The notes beneath the pieces were generated by a model. The model did not search any database, had not been told where the DNA came from, and saw only the letters and a program-made list of their open reading frames with translations. DNA of 64,000 nucleotides from Actinomycetota bacterium (GTDB taxonomy: Bacteria > Actinomycetota > Acidimicrobiia > Acidimicrobiales > Ilumatobacteraceae), in assembly GCA_030645495.1 (NCBI GenBank), contig JAUSLV010000026.1, forward strand, positions 62,001-126,000, read 5' to 3'. Each line of letters starts with the position of its first letter. Position 1 is the stretch's first letter. Shown piece by piece: positions 14,855 through 24,300 of this stretch. The translations under genes were made by a program, and so were the position numbers.

Positions 14855-16048
14855 GTGGACAAGGTGACGAACGAGACAGTGCTGCGCCATGGGTTCGACC
14901 ATGGCACCGACCCGGCTCTGCTGGCCGACATCGCCGGTGAGTGGGACCACCTGCGCGAGGAGTCGCGCACGTTCTCGTCCGACGCGTACCCGTGGACCAA
15001 CTGGTACGTCACCCGCTTCGACGACGTGTTCGAGGTGTTCCGCGACACCGAGACGTTCTCCAGTCGGCAGACGAACTACAACGTCACCGACACCCACCGC
15101 TGGATTCCCGCGCAGGTTGATCCGCCCGAGCACACCGCGTACCGCACCGCACTGAATCCGATGTTCGCACCGGGCGCGCTCGCGCTGATGGAGCCGAAGG
15201 TGCGCGCCGTGTGCGTCGACCTGATCGAGGGTTTCGTCGCCGACGGCGCGTGCGACATGGTCACCCAGTTCGCGCAGCGGTTCCCCACGTCGATCTTTCT
15301 GCAGATGATGGGCCTGCCGTTGGAGGACACCGACACGTTCCTCGACTGGGCGCATCAGATGATGCACACGCCCGGTGCCGATGCGGAGGCGGTGGAGACC
15401 CGCAAGAATGGGGCGCGCACGATCTATCGCTACATGCGTCAGATGATCGTCGAACGGCGGGCGAACCCCGGCGACGATGTGGTGAGCAACCTGCTGGGCG
15501 TGCAGATCGGCGACCACGAGATCACCGACGAAGAGCTGCTGGAGATCTCGATGCTGATGTACGTCGCCGGCATGGACACTGTCGCCGGCATGCTCACGTA
15601 CGTCATCGCCCACCTTGCTCGCCACCCCGAGCAACGCGAGTACCTGCGCGCCGACCCGGCCCGTGTGCCCGTGGCGGTGGAGGAGTTCCTGCGGTACTAC
15701 TCGATCGCCTCGCCGGCCAGGCTGGTGCGAGACGACATGGAGTACGCGGGCTGCCCGATGAAGCAAGGCGACCGGGTGATCCTGGCCACGTGGCCGGCGA
15801 ACCGCGACCCACGCCAGTTCGCCGATGCCGACACGTTCGTGATCGATCGCGAGGGCAACCGCCACTGCGCGTTCGGTATCGGCATCCACCGCTGCATCGG
15901 CAGCCACCTCGCCCGCCTGGAGATCAGGGTGGCGATCGAGGAATGGCTGCGCCTGATCCCCGAGTTCCGTGTTCCCGACGGTGCCGTGATCACGCAACAC
16001 GTGGGCGGCGCCGCGGGCCTCGACACCCTGCCGCTCGTCTGGGGCTGA
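14855..16048 (+). CDS. Cytochrome P450
   Basis: 397 residues of a soluble P450. The ExxR motif is EEFLR and the haem loop is FGIGIHRCIGSHLAR. The I-helix reads VAGMDTVAGM: Asp-Thr is present, with Val-Ala in place of the usual second Thr. The start is GTG 14855 with GAGGGGAG 5 bases upstream. The palindrome just before it indicates inducible expression. No electron-transfer partner is encoded beside it. The neighbouring P450 at 11.8-13.0 kb and the HxlR/cupin genes may belong to the same response, but that is inference. Confidence 0.94.
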   Translation: MDKVTNETVLRHGFDHGTDPALLADIAGEWDHLREESRTFSSDAYPWTNWYVTRFDDVFEVFRDTETFSSRQTNYNVTDTHRWIPAQVDPPEHTAYRTALNPMFAPGALALMEPKVRAVCVDLIEGFVADGACDMVTQFAQRFPTSIFLQMMGLPLEDTDTFLDWAHQMMHTPGADAEAVETRKNGARTIYRYMRQMIVERRANPGDDVVSNLLGVQIGDHEITDEELLEISMLMYVAGMDTVAGMLTYVIAHLARHPEQREYLRADPARVPVAVEEFLRYYSIASPARLVRDDMEYAGCPMKQGDRVILATWPANRDPRQFADADTFVIDREGNRHCAFGIGIHRCIGSHLARLEIRVAIEEWLRLIPEFRVPDGAVITQHVGGAAGLDTLPLVWG

Positions 16049-16080
16049 ACCCGCCAGCCGGGCGGCTCAGTCCCGCGGCG

Positions 16081-17370
16081 TCAGTCCTGCGGCCAGTTCT
16101 CGGCCATGGCCAACAGGTCGTCGCGCATCGCCGGATGGCCGATGGAGGCCAGCGCCACCGCTCGCTCGCGGATCGTGCGCCCGGCCAGCTCGGCAGCGCC
16201 GTACTCGGTGATGACGACATCCACCTGGTGTCGCGGCGTGCTGATCACCGTCCCGGAGGGCAGCTTGGGCATGATGCGCGTGAGCAGTTCGCCGTTCACC
16301 GTCGAGGACGAGGGCAGACAGATCAGGCTGCGGCCGTCGGCCGACAGACCGGGGCCGCTGACGAAGTCCTCGTGCCCGCCGATGCCGGAGAACTGCTTGC
16401 CGGTGATCGTGTCGGCCACCACCTGCCCGGCGAGGTCGACTGCCAACGCGCCGTTGATCGTGACCATGTGGCGGTTCCGTGCGATCAACTCGGGCGAGTT
16501 CACGTAGCGCACCGGTAGGAAGCGCACGGCCTCGTTGTTGTGCAGCCACGTGTACAGCTCGGGCACGCCGGCCGCGAAGGTGGTGACGGAGTGTCCGTCG
16601 AACGCCCCGCCGGTGTGGTTCGTCACCTTGCCGGCCTGGTGCAGGTGCATCAGCCCGGTGGTGAACATCTCCGAGTGCACCCCGAAGTCGCCGAGCGGAC
16701 CTTCGGCGAGCATCTTCGCGATCTGGCTGGGAATGCCGCCGATGCCGGTCTGCAGCGTGCAGCCGCTGTGGATGTACGCCATCGCGTGTTCGGCGATCGC
16801 CACCTCGGCGCTGGTGGGCGGCGTGTCGGCCAGGTTCAACGGCTGACGGTCGGTCTCGACCAGGATGTCGATCTCGTCGACGTGCAACCGGTGCTCGTGC
16901 TCGCCCAACCCGAATGTGCGCGGGAAGTGCGGGCTCACCTCCACCAACAACACCCGATCGGGATCGGCGCCCGCGCGATGCAGTTCGTCGACGAACGCCC
17001 CTGCGTGCACGCTGAGGCTGACCCAGCCGTCCACCGGGGGAGCAGCGGCGGTGGCCACCACCCGCGGGTTGAGGTGGTGCAGCACCGGCTCGAACCGCCG
17101 GAAGTCGGCCGGCACGAAGTCGACCGAAGCACCCGAGTCGCGCAGGAACCGCTCGGCCGGGCCGAAGAACCCGCTGCGGTAGTGCACGCCGCTGCGCATG
17201 AACAGTTGGTACAGGTCGGGCAGCAGCGCACCGAACACCTCGAGGTGGGTGAAGTCGTCGCGCTCGCCCAGTGCATGGAGGAAGCCGCCCGGAACCCCTG
17301 GGCCCAGCGGCACGGCCAATGTGTCGTCGGGCCGGATCGCGGCAACTGCCTCGCTCATCTGCTGGAGCAT
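16081..17370 (-). CDS. Acetyl-CoA hydrolase/transferase family protein (Cat1-like CoA transferase)
   Basis: 429 residues with the two halves of this family. The N-terminal half has DDTLAVPLGPGVPGG and the C-terminal half has LQTGIGGIPSQI and the catalytic Glu loop VVITEYGAAEL. These enzymes move CoA between acyl groups through a glutamyl-CoA intermediate. ATG 17370 has GAGG close upstream; ATG 17358 is an alternative. The long frame beyond it overlaps the divergent gene and is rejected. A related protein is encoded at 47.97-49.28 kb. It is convergent with the P450 and has no obvious operon partner, so substrate specificity stays open. Confidence 0.87.
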   Translation of the reverse strand: MLQQMSEAVAAIRPDDTLAVPLGPGVPGGFLHALGERDDFTHLEVFGALLPDLYQLFMRSGVHYRSGFFGPAERFLRDSGASVDFVPADFRRFEPVLHHLNPRVVATAAAPPVDGWVSLSVHAGAFVDELHRAGADPDRVLLVEVSPHFPRTFGLGEHEHRLHVDEIDILVETDRQPLNLADTPPTSAEVAIAEHAMAYIHSGCTLQTGIGGIPSQIAKMLAEGPLGDFGVHSEMFTTGLMHLHQAGKVTNHTGGAFDGHSVTTFAAGVPELYTWLHNNEAVRFLPVRYVNSPELIARNRHMVTINGALAVDLAGQVVADTITGKQFSGIGGHEDFVSGPGLSADGRSLICLPSSSTVNGELLTRIMPKLPSGTVISTPRHQVDVVITEYGAAELAGRTIRERAVALASIGHPAMRDDLLAMAENWPQD

Positions 17371-17459
17371 GCCCTCACTGTCGGCGAGACGAGGCCATGC
17401 GTCCAGAGACGAACGGCCCACGCCGGTGGGTATGTCGACCGCGTTGTAGGGTCGCGTGC

Positions 17460-18302
17460 ATGTTGACGATGGCAACGCGCCGTCGGCGCCGACGGTTGGT
17501 GGTTCTGGTCGCGCTGATGCTGGTGGTTGTCGTGGCCATTGTCGTGAAGTTGGTGGTGCTGAACGACGACGTGCACCGCGTGACTCCCGAGGAAGCGTTG
17601 GAGCGCTATCGCGACGGCACCAGCACCACGGCCACGGCCACGGGCGACACCGAGCCCACCACCACCGACACCGCTGCGACGGTGCAGCAGACGCTGCCCG
17701 CCCCGGGCGTGTACGTGTACGCAACCCGCGGCAAGGAGTCGATCGATGCCGTCGGCGGCTCGCTTCACGAGTATCCGGCCGAGACCACGATCACGGTCAC
17801 CGCCAACGGGTGCGGCGTGTCGCTGCAGTGGGACGCACTGAAGGAGCGGCGTGAGCGTTGGCAGCTGTGCCTCGGCGAGGAGGGCATCACGCTCACCGCT
17901 GAGGGTGGCCAGAGCTTCCACGAATTCTTCGGGCAGACCAGGGCGGAAGACATCACCTGCGATCGAGATGTCGTGGTCGTGCCGGTCGGTGGCGAGCCGC
18001 GAGAGCCGGTAGCGCTCTCGTGCATGTTGGGCGAGCTGTCGTGGCAACCGGTGTGGGAAGTGCTCGAGTCGGACACGCGGCTGGTCGACGAGGTGTTCGT
18101 CGACGTGGTGCACGTGCGGATGACGATCAGCGACAACGACACGTACTACGAACACATCCAGTTCGACTGGTACCTCGACGACCACGGGCTGCCCGTGTCG
18201 ACCACGCTGCTGAAGGAGAGCCTCTCCGACACGGCCTTCGGCGACGTGCGCTACCTGGAGGAATACACCCTCGACGTCACCTCGCTGACGCCGCTGCGCT
18301 GA
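17460..18302 (+). CDS. Membrane-anchored protein with one N-terminal span (unknown function)
   Basis: 280 residues. A short Arg-rich cytoplasmic start (ATRRRRRR) is followed by one hydrophobic span (~10-32, LVVLVALMLVVVVAIVVKLV). A Thr-rich linker (TSTTATATGDTEPTTTDTAA) then leads into an extracellular beta-rich domain with several Cys (GCGVSLQW, WQLCLGEE, ITCDRD, LSCMLGEL) that could form disulfides. No known fold is recognised. TAGGGT at 17447-17452 lies 7 bases before the ATG, suggesting a leaderless mRNA. It is divergent from the CoA transferase and followed by the cold-shock gene. Confidence 0.72.
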   Translation: MLTMATRRRRRRLVVLVALMLVVVVAIVVKLVVLNDDVHRVTPEEALERYRDGTSTTATATGDTEPTTTDTAATVQQTLPAPGVYVYATRGKESIDAVGGSLHEYPAETTITVTANGCGVSLQWDALKERRERWQLCLGEEGITLTAEGGQSFHEFFGQTRAEDITCDRDVVVVPVGGEPREPVALSCMLGELSWQPVWEVLESDTRLVDEVFVDVVHVRMTISDNDTYYEHIQFDWYLDDHGLPVSTTLLKESLSDTAFGDVRYLEEYTLDVTSLTPLR

Positions 18303-18395
18303 GCGTCCACCACGTGCGCACACGCCCCTCGCCGGAGCTGTAACCTGCTCGATTGAGCTCGCCACGTGGGCGGCTCGGAAGTATGAGGTACAGCA

Positions 18396-18596
18396 ATGAC
18401 CATCGGCACCGTGAAGTTCTTCAACGCTCAGAAGGGCTACGGATTCATCTCTCGAGAAGGCGGTGCCGACGTGTTCGTGCACTTCTCGAACATCGACGGC
18501 TCGGGTTACCGCTCGCTCGAAGAGGGCCAGTCCGTCGAGTTCGAAATCGGTCAGGGTCGTAAGGGCGACGAAGCCCTCAAGGTCCGTCCGGTCTGA
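18396..18596 (+). CDS. Cold-shock protein (CspA family)
   Basis: 66 residues forming one OB-fold cold-shock domain with both RNA-binding motifs: KGYGFI (RNP1) and VFVHFS (RNP2). Such proteins bind single-stranded nucleic acid and act as RNA chaperones. The ATG at 18396 follows GAGGT. A TAACCT box at 18341-18346 would give a 5' leader of about 45 bases. It is shortly followed by the convergent oxidoreductase gene, leaving only 16 bases between stop codons. Confidence 0.96.
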   Translation: MTIGTVKFFNAQKGYGFISREGGADVFVHFSNIDGSGYRSLEEGQSVEFEIGQGRKGDEALKVRPV

Positions 18597-18612
18597 TCGA
18601 ACTCGCGTCGGT

Positions 18613-19638
18613 TCAGCGCCGGCGCCACAGCTGAAGTGGTGTGAGGTCGCGTTGCCCGGTGAAGGGCAACGCGACCTCGCCATTCCCGCTTCCGGCCGAT
18701 GCGTACGCGGCCATCACCACCTGCAGCACCTCGCGACCGAACGACGCGCTCATCATCGGTTCGCGCCCGGCCGCCAGGTCGTCGCCCAACGCCCGCAGCT
18801 GGTTCACGTAGCCCAGCTGCGCCAAGGCGGCCAGCTCGCCCTGCGCCTGGGGCAGGGCAACGTCGTCGCCGTTGAACTCCAACGTCGTCGCCGGGATCAG
18901 CTCCGCTCGCAGCACGCCGGTGTCGCCGGCGACCTGTACATCCCACAACGGCTCGGGGCCGGCCTGCCAGCTGGCCACCACGTGGGCGACGAAGCCCGAG
19001 CGGTAGTGCAGCGACACGTCGGCGTGCTCGTCGCTGTCGTGGCCGGTGCCGTCGCGGAGCACGGCCCGCACCGCCACCGGGCGGCCGTGGCCGGCCGCGT
19101 TGGCCACCAGCAGCGCCACGGCCAACGGGTGTACCCCGAGGTCGAACAGTGCGCCGCCGCCCCACTCGTCGCTGGTGAAGTCGCCCCACGTGGGGAGACC
19201 CTGTTGCGCCCGCACCTCCAGGTGCGTCAGCGGCCCGACGCGCGGCACCATCTCGATGAGGCGCTGCACCACCGGCGCATAGGCGAGGTTCTCCGCGTAC
19301 AGCAGCTGGCCGCCGTGGCGCGCCGCGGCGGCCACCAGCGCGTCGGCCTCGTGCAGCGTGCGGCACAACGGCTTCTCCAGCACGACTGCGGCGCCGGAAT
19401 CGAGGGCACGGATCGCATCGGCCGCGTGGCACTGCGGCGGGGTGGCCACCACGACCATCGTCGCCCCGGCGGGCAGCTCGGCGTACGTGACGGCACGGGC
19501 ACCGGCGATGCGGGCCACCTCGGCGGCGCGCGCGGGTGTTCGCGAGGCGACGGCCACCACCGGCCAGCCGAGCGCCTTGGCCGCGGCCGCGTGGGCCAGC
19601 GAGATCATGCCTGCGCCGCACAGTGCCACCGTGGTCAT
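18613..19638 (-). CDS. Gfo/Idh/MocA family oxidoreductase
   Basis: 341 residues. The N-terminal Rossmann fold starts immediately (VALCGAGMISLAHAAAAKAL), with the family's EKP motif in VVLEKPLCRTLHEAD (~residues 88-92). The C-terminal alpha/beta domain (~120-300) contains GGGALFDLGVHP with the conserved catalytic-region Asp and His. These NAD(P)-dependent enzymes oxidise or reduce sugars, inositols or related compounds; the substrate is unknown. The ATG at 19638 lies 7 bases after a TACCGT box (19651-19646), so the mRNA is probably leaderless. Longer upstream frames overlap the penicillin-binding protein gene and are artefacts. Confidence 0.88.
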   Translation of the reverse strand: MTTVALCGAGMISLAHAAAAKALGWPVVAVASRTPARAAEVARIAGARAVTYAELPAGATMVVVATPPQCHAADAIRALDSGAAVVLEKPLCRTLHEADALVAAAARHGGQLLYAENLAYAPVVQRLIEMVPRVGPLTHLEVRAQQGLPTWGDFTSDEWGGGALFDLGVHPLAVALLVANAAGHGRPVAVRAVLRDGTGHDSDEHADVSLHYRSGFVAHVVASWQAGPEPLWDVQVAGDTGVLRAELIPATTLEFNGDDVALPQAQGELAALAQLGYVNQLRALGDDLAAGREPMMSASFGREVLQVVMAAYASAGSGNGEVALPFTGQRDLTPLQLWRRR

Positions 19639-19702
19639 GCGGCCGACGGTAGCCGCACCTGAACCCTGGCGGCCCCACCGCCCAACTAGCCTGACCAGCG
19701 AA

Positions 19703-22030
19703 GTGCACCGTTTGGCCTGGCCCCTGCGACTTGTCGCCATCATCCTGGCAGGCGCCCTGTTGACGACAGGCGTCGTGCTCGCCATTGCGCCGCGCCTGTG
19801 GAAGATTGCCAACGCCCACGACGAAGTGCCGGTCGAGCTGCCGGCGCTGCAGCCGCTGTCGCAACGGTCGTTGGTGTACGACACGGGCGGCAACGTGATC
19901 GCGATCTTCGAACGCGAGAACCAGCAGCCGATCACACTGGAAGTCGTGCCCGAGCCGGTCATCGAGGCGCTGCTCGCAGTGGAGGACAACGAGTACTACT
20001 TGCACGACGGGGTCAACCTGCGCGGGTTCTTCCGTGCCCTGTTGTCCAACTTCGCCAGCAACGCTCCGATCCAGGGCGCCAGCACGATCACGCAGCAAGT
20101 GGTGAAGAACGAGTTCCTCGCGGGCCTGCCGCGCGACGGCCGCTACAAGCTGCTGCAGGCGCACTACGCAACGATGCTCGAGAAGGAGATGACCAAGGAG
20201 CAGATCCTCGAGCGCTACCTCAACACGGTGTACTTCGGCAACAACGCCTACGGATTGCAGGCCGCGGCCGAGGTGTACTTCGGCAAGGACGCGGGCGAGT
20301 TGACGATGGTGGAGGGGGCGTTCCTCGCCGGGCTGGTGCGGTCGCCCTCCGGCTACGACCCGATCCGCAACATCGAGCAGTCGCACCGCCGGTTCGAACA
20401 AGTGGTGCACCGCCTGGTCGACGTGCAGATCGTCACCGAGGCGGAGGGTGATGAGCTGATCGCCAACTGGCCGTTGCCCGACCGCGTGCGCACGGTGCCG
20501 CAGCTGATCCTGGGCAGCAAGCCGAGCTACTTCACGGTGGCACTGCGCGACTACCTGCTCACCAAGTCGAACCTGTTGGGCGCCACAGAGCAGGAGCGGG
20601 CCAACCTGCTGTACCGCGGCGGCTTGCGCATTCACACGACACTCAACTCGAACCTGCAGACCCAGGCCGAGGTGGCGCGCAACATCCTGCCGGCGAACTC
20701 GGCCGGGTTCGATGCCGCGCTGGTGAGCCTCGAAACGGCCACCGGTGCGATCCGCGCGATGGTGGGCGGCCGCGGCCTGCGTTCGAACGAGCCTGCCGGT
20801 GAGGTGAACATGGCGCTCGTGCCGCGGCAGACCGGCTCCGCCACCAAGGCGTTCATCCTGGCTGCGGCCTACGAGGCGGGCGCACAGACGAACGACATCA
20901 TCAACGGCGCGCAGCCCTGCACCGTCGACGACTACGTGGACGGCCGCAAGGCGGAGAAGACAGTGAAGTCGGGCTACGGCGAGCTGGGTCCGTTGAACGG
21001 CCCGAACACGTGGTCGTCGTCGGACTGTGGGTTCGTGCGGCTCAGCTACGCCGTCGGCCTGCACCGCGTGGTCGACACCGTGTACCGCATCGCCCGCTCC
21101 ACGTACTTCTACCAGGGGCAACCGGTGGAGGATCGTGAGCCGTTCCTGCCGCTGCCGCTGACCGCGACGGGCAACAACGTGATGGCGCCGATCGACATGG
21201 CTGCAGGCATGCAGTCGATCACCAACCTGGGCCTGCACCACGAGCCCTACTACGTGGAGGCCATCGACTGGCCCGACGGCACCCGCTTCTACACCCACAC
21301 CGACCCCGGCACGCAGGTGATCGGCGAGTATGCCGCGGCGGCCACTGTGCTGACGTTGAAGGGTGTGATCCTGCGTGGCACCGGGGCGCGCAACCTGCGC
21401 GCGTTCTCACGGCCCGCGGCCGGCAAGACCGGCACGCAGTACGAGAACACCAACGCCTGGTTCATCGGCGGCACCCCGCAGCTGACGACGGCGGTGTGGG
21501 TGGGCGACCCCAACGGCTACACCGAGATGAACAACATCCCTGAGTTCGCGGCCGAGATGGGCCGCAAGGGCAAGGTGCAGGGAGCCGACTATCCGGCCCG
21601 CATCTGGGGCACCTTCATGGAGTCCGCGCACAGCGGCCTGCCGGTGCTCGACTGGCCGGCGCCGAGCGGTCGTGACCGCAACCCGGCGCGCCTGTTCGTG
21701 CCGGGCGAAGAGTGCGCGGCGACGCTCATCGAGGGCGAGCTGCCGCCCACCACGATCGGCGGCACCACCACTCGTCCGGGCCACACACAGGGCCCGCTTC
21801 CCACGGCGACGGTGGCCACCACGGTGCCCGGCGACACGACACCCGTCAGCGAGGCACCACCGTCGGCCGCCCCGGGCTACGCGGTGATCGAGGTGAACAC
21901 CAAGTACACCACCGTCCCCGAGAGCGTGCTCGACCCGAAGGCGCCGATGCCGAGTGCGAATACCCACGAGTACATCTATTTGTGCAAGGGTCCACCTTCG
22001 AACGTATGGATCCAGGAGAGCACCCGATGA
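19703..22030 (+). CDS. Class A penicillin-binding protein (glycosyltransferase + transpeptidase)
   Basis: 775 residues. An N-terminal membrane anchor (~8-30) is followed by a GT51 domain with AVEDNEYYLHDGVN (catalytic Glu) and GASTITQQVVKN. The transpeptidase domain has TGSATKAF (Ser nucleophile, SxxK) and AGKTGTQYENTNAWF (KTG box). The SxN motif seems to be SSSDCG, with Asp in place of Asn. The Thr/Pro-rich C-tail (~680-745) is probably disordered. It builds and crosslinks peptidoglycan outside the membrane. The start is GTG 19703 without a strong ribosome site; TAGCCT lies 10 bases upstream. The stop overlaps the ATG of the next gene by ATGA, implying translational coupling. Confidence 0.93.
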   Translation: MHRLAWPLRLVAIILAGALLTTGVVLAIAPRLWKIANAHDEVPVELPALQPLSQRSLVYDTGGNVIAIFERENQQPITLEVVPEPVIEALLAVEDNEYYLHDGVNLRGFFRALLSNFASNAPIQGASTITQQVVKNEFLAGLPRDGRYKLLQAHYATMLEKEMTKEQILERYLNTVYFGNNAYGLQAAAEVYFGKDAGELTMVEGAFLAGLVRSPSGYDPIRNIEQSHRRFEQVVHRLVDVQIVTEAEGDELIANWPLPDRVRTVPQLILGSKPSYFTVALRDYLLTKSNLLGATEQERANLLYRGGLRIHTTLNSNLQTQAEVARNILPANSAGFDAALVSLETATGAIRAMVGGRGLRSNEPAGEVNMALVPRQTGSATKAFILAAAYEAGAQTNDIINGAQPCTVDDYVDGRKAEKTVKSGYGELGPLNGPNTWSSSDCGFVRLSYAVGLHRVVDTVYRIARSTYFYQGQPVEDREPFLPLPLTATGNNVMAPIDMAAGMQSITNLGLHHEPYYVEAIDWPDGTRFYTHTDPGTQVIGEYAAAATVLTLKGVILRGTGARNLRAFSRPAAGKTGTQYENTNAWFIGGTPQLTTAVWVGDPNGYTEMNNIPEFAAEMGRKGKVQGADYPARIWGTFMESAHSGLPVLDWPAPSGRDRNPARLFVPGEECAATLIEGELPPTTIGGTTTRPGHTQGPLPTATVATTVPGDTTPVSEAPPSAAPGYAVIEVNTKYTTVPESVLDPKAPMPSANTHEYIYLCKGPPSNVWIQESTR

Positions 22031-22731
22031 CAGCGCACGACTTCCTCCAGCTGCAGGCGGTCGACACCGCACTCGACGCCATCACCAACCGGCGGCTGCG
22101 ACTGCCCGAGTTGTTGGCCCATGAAGGCGACAAGGCGGGCCTGGAGGCGATCGAGGCGGCGATGGCCGCGGCGCAGGCGCGTATCGATGCGGCGCAGTTG
22201 GCGATCGAGGCGGCCGAGCACGCCAACCACGAGCTCACCACGAAACGCACTCGGCTGGAAGCTCAGCTGAAGACCGTGATCGCTACTCGCGAGGCCGAGG
22301 CGCTGATCAGCCAGATCGCCACCATCAACGGCCAGCGCGGCGAACTCGACGACCGGGAGTTGGCGGCGCTCGACGAGCAGGCGGCAGGCGAGAGTGAGCT
22401 GGCGGCGCTGCAGGCCAAGGTGCCGGCGCTGCGGGCGGCCTGCGACCTCACCGGGGCTGCCCTGGCCGATGCGCTCGCTGCGCTGGAGGTCGAAGTCGCT
22501 GGGCTGCGTGCCGAGCGTGAGGGCCTCGTCGCCACGATGTCGGCCGCCGATCTGGCCACGTACGCGCATGCGCGCAAGCAGTTCCACGGCGTGGGTGTGG
22601 CGCACCTGGAAGGGTCGCACTGCAGCGGGTGCCACATGGACCTGTCGCCCGCCGAGCTCGATCAGGTGAAGGCGCCGCCGGCAGGTGCGCTCTCCGAGTG
22701 CCCGCAGTGCGGCCGCATCCTGGTTCGGTAG
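22027..22731 (+). CDS. Coiled-coil protein with C-terminal C4 zinc ribbon
   Basis: 234 residues. Residues ~25-175 are a long Ala/Glu/Leu-rich coiled coil. The C-terminus holds two Cys pairs (HCSGCHMDL and ECPQCGRIL) forming a zinc ribbon. This is the widespread actinobacterial family annotated as C4-type zinc ribbon domain protein, related to a family suggested to act near nucleic acids or the cell-division machinery; no role is proven. The ATG overlaps the penicillin-binding protein stop. It is followed by two genes on the same strand with short gaps, so it probably sits inside a four-gene operon. Confidence 0.85.
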   Translation: MTAHDFLQLQAVDTALDAITNRRLRLPELLAHEGDKAGLEAIEAAMAAAQARIDAAQLAIEAAEHANHELTTKRTRLEAQLKTVIATREAEALISQIATINGQRGELDDRELAALDEQAAGESELAALQAKVPALRAACDLTGAALADALAALEVEVAGLRAEREGLVATMSAADLATYAHARKQFHGVGVAHLEGSHCSGCHMDLSPAELDQVKAPPAGALSECPQCGRILVR

Positions 22732-22737
22732 GCGCGC

Positions 22738-23211
22738 GTGTTCCTCTGGTTCCTCGGCACTGCGATCGTCAGCGTGTGGTTCGTCTTCAGCGACCCGCGC
22801 TTCGACTACCGCCTGCTGCTCGTGGGCGCGCTGCTGCCCGACATCGTGGATGTGCCCTTCGGCCAGGCGCGTTGGGCGCACAGCCTCACCGTGGCGGTGG
22901 GCGCGCTGGCGTTGGTGATGCTGGTGACGGCTGGGCGCAAGCCCATCCGGCGGCTGCTGCTGGGCGCCCCGATCGGGATGCTGCTGCACCTGGTGTGGGA
23001 CGGTGCCTTCGCCGCCACCAAGGTGTTCTGGTGGCCGTTCAGCGGGTCGTGGGGCGAGAACCAGGTGCCCTCGCTCGAGCGTGGCGTGCTGAACGTGGCG
23101 ATGGAGCTGATCGGCGCCGGCATCCTCGTGTGGGTCTGGAAGCGGTTCGACCTCGCGGCTGCCGAGCGCCGCAGTGCCTTCTGGCACCACGGTCTGCTCA
23201 CCGAATCCTGA
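22738..23211 (+). CDS. Small membrane protein (DUF457/YdjM-like)
   Basis: 157 residues with about four hydrophobic segments (~1-18, 25-40, 50-67, 75-95), plus one near 118-135. The motif GALLPDIVDVPFG (Pro-Asp) and the later MLLHLVWDG (His, Asp) fit the membrane-bound metal-dependent hydrolase family, which shares conserved His and Asp at the membrane face. Activity is unproven. It starts at GTG 22738, 6 bases after the zinc-ribbon gene. The Trp-rich centre (FWWPFSGSWGEN) is conserved-looking but of unknown meaning. Confidence 0.7.
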   Translation: MFLWFLGTAIVSVWFVFSDPRFDYRLLLVGALLPDIVDVPFGQARWAHSLTVAVGALALVMLVTAGRKPIRRLLLGAPIGMLLHLVWDGAFAATKVFWWPFSGSWGENQVPSLERGVLNVAMELIGAGILVWVWKRFDLAAAERRSAFWHHGLLTES

Positions 23212-23236
23212 GCCGCCGTTCGCCGGCCCGGCGTGA

Positions 23237-23821
23237 TTGACTGAGCGAGTGCTGTACCTCGTGCGACACGGCCGCACCGAGGCCAATGCCGGCCTTCGGC
23301 TGCAGGGCCGCATCGACCTGCCCATCGACGAGGTGGGGCGCCGACAGGCCGCCGCCCTCGGTGCCACGTTCGGCACGATCGACCGGCTGGTCTGCTCGCC
23401 GCTGCTGCGCGCCCGCCAGACCGCCGAGGTGTTCGGGATGGAACCCGAGATCGACGACCGCTGGCTGGAGATGGACTACGGCGTGATGGACGGCCAGCGG
23501 ATGGCCGAGGTGGCGCCCGAGATGTGGGACCGTTGGACCAGCGACGCCGACTTCGCCCCCGACGGCGGTGAGACGCTGCACCAACTGGCCGCGCGGGTGT
23601 GGGCTGCATGCGCCGACCTGATGGACGACGCTCGCCGCCGCGAGGTGGTGGTGGTCACCCACGCCACGCCGGTGAAGGCCGCGATGGCCTGGGCGCTCGG
23701 TGTGCCGGCCAGCGTCACGTGGCGGGCCTTCGTCGACCAGGCCTCGATCACCAAGGTGATGATCCGCGACCGCGGCCCCGTGCTCGCCGGCTTCAACAAC
23801 GTCCCCGTCCCGCTTCCATAA
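23237..23821 (+). CDS. Histidine phosphatase (phosphoglycerate mutase) family protein
   Basis: 194 residues with the catalytic LVRHGRTEAN (RHG motif, phospho-accepting His) near residue 10, the SPLLRARQTAE segment, an acidic EMDYGVMDG region and the second His in VVVTHATPVKAAM. Such enzymes dephosphorylate small metabolites, for example phosphosugars or cobalamin/CoA intermediates; the substrate is not predictable. The start may be TTG 23237 or GTG 23249 (VLYLVRHG). It is the last gene of the run starting with the penicillin-binding protein and is convergent with rnpB. Confidence 0.88.
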   Translation: MTERVLYLVRHGRTEANAGLRLQGRIDLPIDEVGRRQAAALGATFGTIDRLVCSPLLRARQTAEVFGMEPEIDDRWLEMDYGVMDGQRMAEVAPEMWDRWTSDADFAPDGGETLHQLAARVWAACADLMDDARRREVVVVTHATPVKAAMAWALGVPASVTWRAFVDQASITKVMIRDRGPVLAGFNNVPVPLP

Positions 23822-23885
23822 CCCGAGCTTCGGCGTTGAGACCGGGTGGTACCCCGTCTGAACGCCAACTTGCGGCGGTGATGGT

Positions 23886-24249
23886 GGTGAGTCGGCCTGT
23901 AAGCGGGATTTTGTGACACGACCGAAGCCCTGCCGGTGACCATCCATCTGATGCGGTCTACCCGAGAGCTGCCGACCCGAAGGCCGACGGACGGGCCGCC
24001 CGTACTCTCTGCTTGACCTTGCTCCGAGTGGGGTTTGCCGAGCCGTGCAGATCACCCTGCACGCTGGTGCGCTCTTACCGCACCGTTGCACCCTTACCTG
24101 TGGCCGGTTGCCCGGCCCATCGGCGGTCTCTCTCTGTTGCACTGTCCGTCAGGTCGCCCCGACCTGGCTCGCGCCAGCACTCTGCCCTGTGGAGTCCCGA
24201 CTTTCCTCGACGCGGTCTGGCCGCGCCGCGGCCACCCGGCCGACTCACC
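23886..24249 (-). ncRNA. rnpB: RNase P RNA (class A)
   Basis: The catalytic RNA of RNase P, about 364 bases. The universal core is recognisable on the minus strand: GAGGAAAGTCGGGACTCCAC near 24207-24188. The J-loop regions ACAGTGCAACAGAGAG and GGTAAGGGTGCAACGGTGCGGTAAGAG follow, then the 3' CCCGCTTACAGGCC. The ends pair perfectly as P1: GGTGAGTCGGCC (24249-24238) with GGCCGACTCACC (23897-23886). A TACACT box at 24262-24257 is placed correctly for transcription starting at ~24249. It fills the only stretch above 300 bases without a protein gene (23822-24300). Confidence 0.96.
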
Positions 24250-24300
24250 GTCGGCAAGTGTACGGGTACCGGTGATGGGTTCGCCCGACTGGGCGAGTGA

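Noticed and set aside
18551-21298. 915-residue minus-strand frame
   Set aside because: Antisense to the well-supported penicillin-binding protein, and only partly shared with the oxidoreductase in another frame; composition is typical of high-GC shadow frames.
23822-24300. Small protein frames over the rnpB region
   Set aside because: The stretch matches RNase P RNA core motifs and a paired P1 stem, so the frames are accidental.
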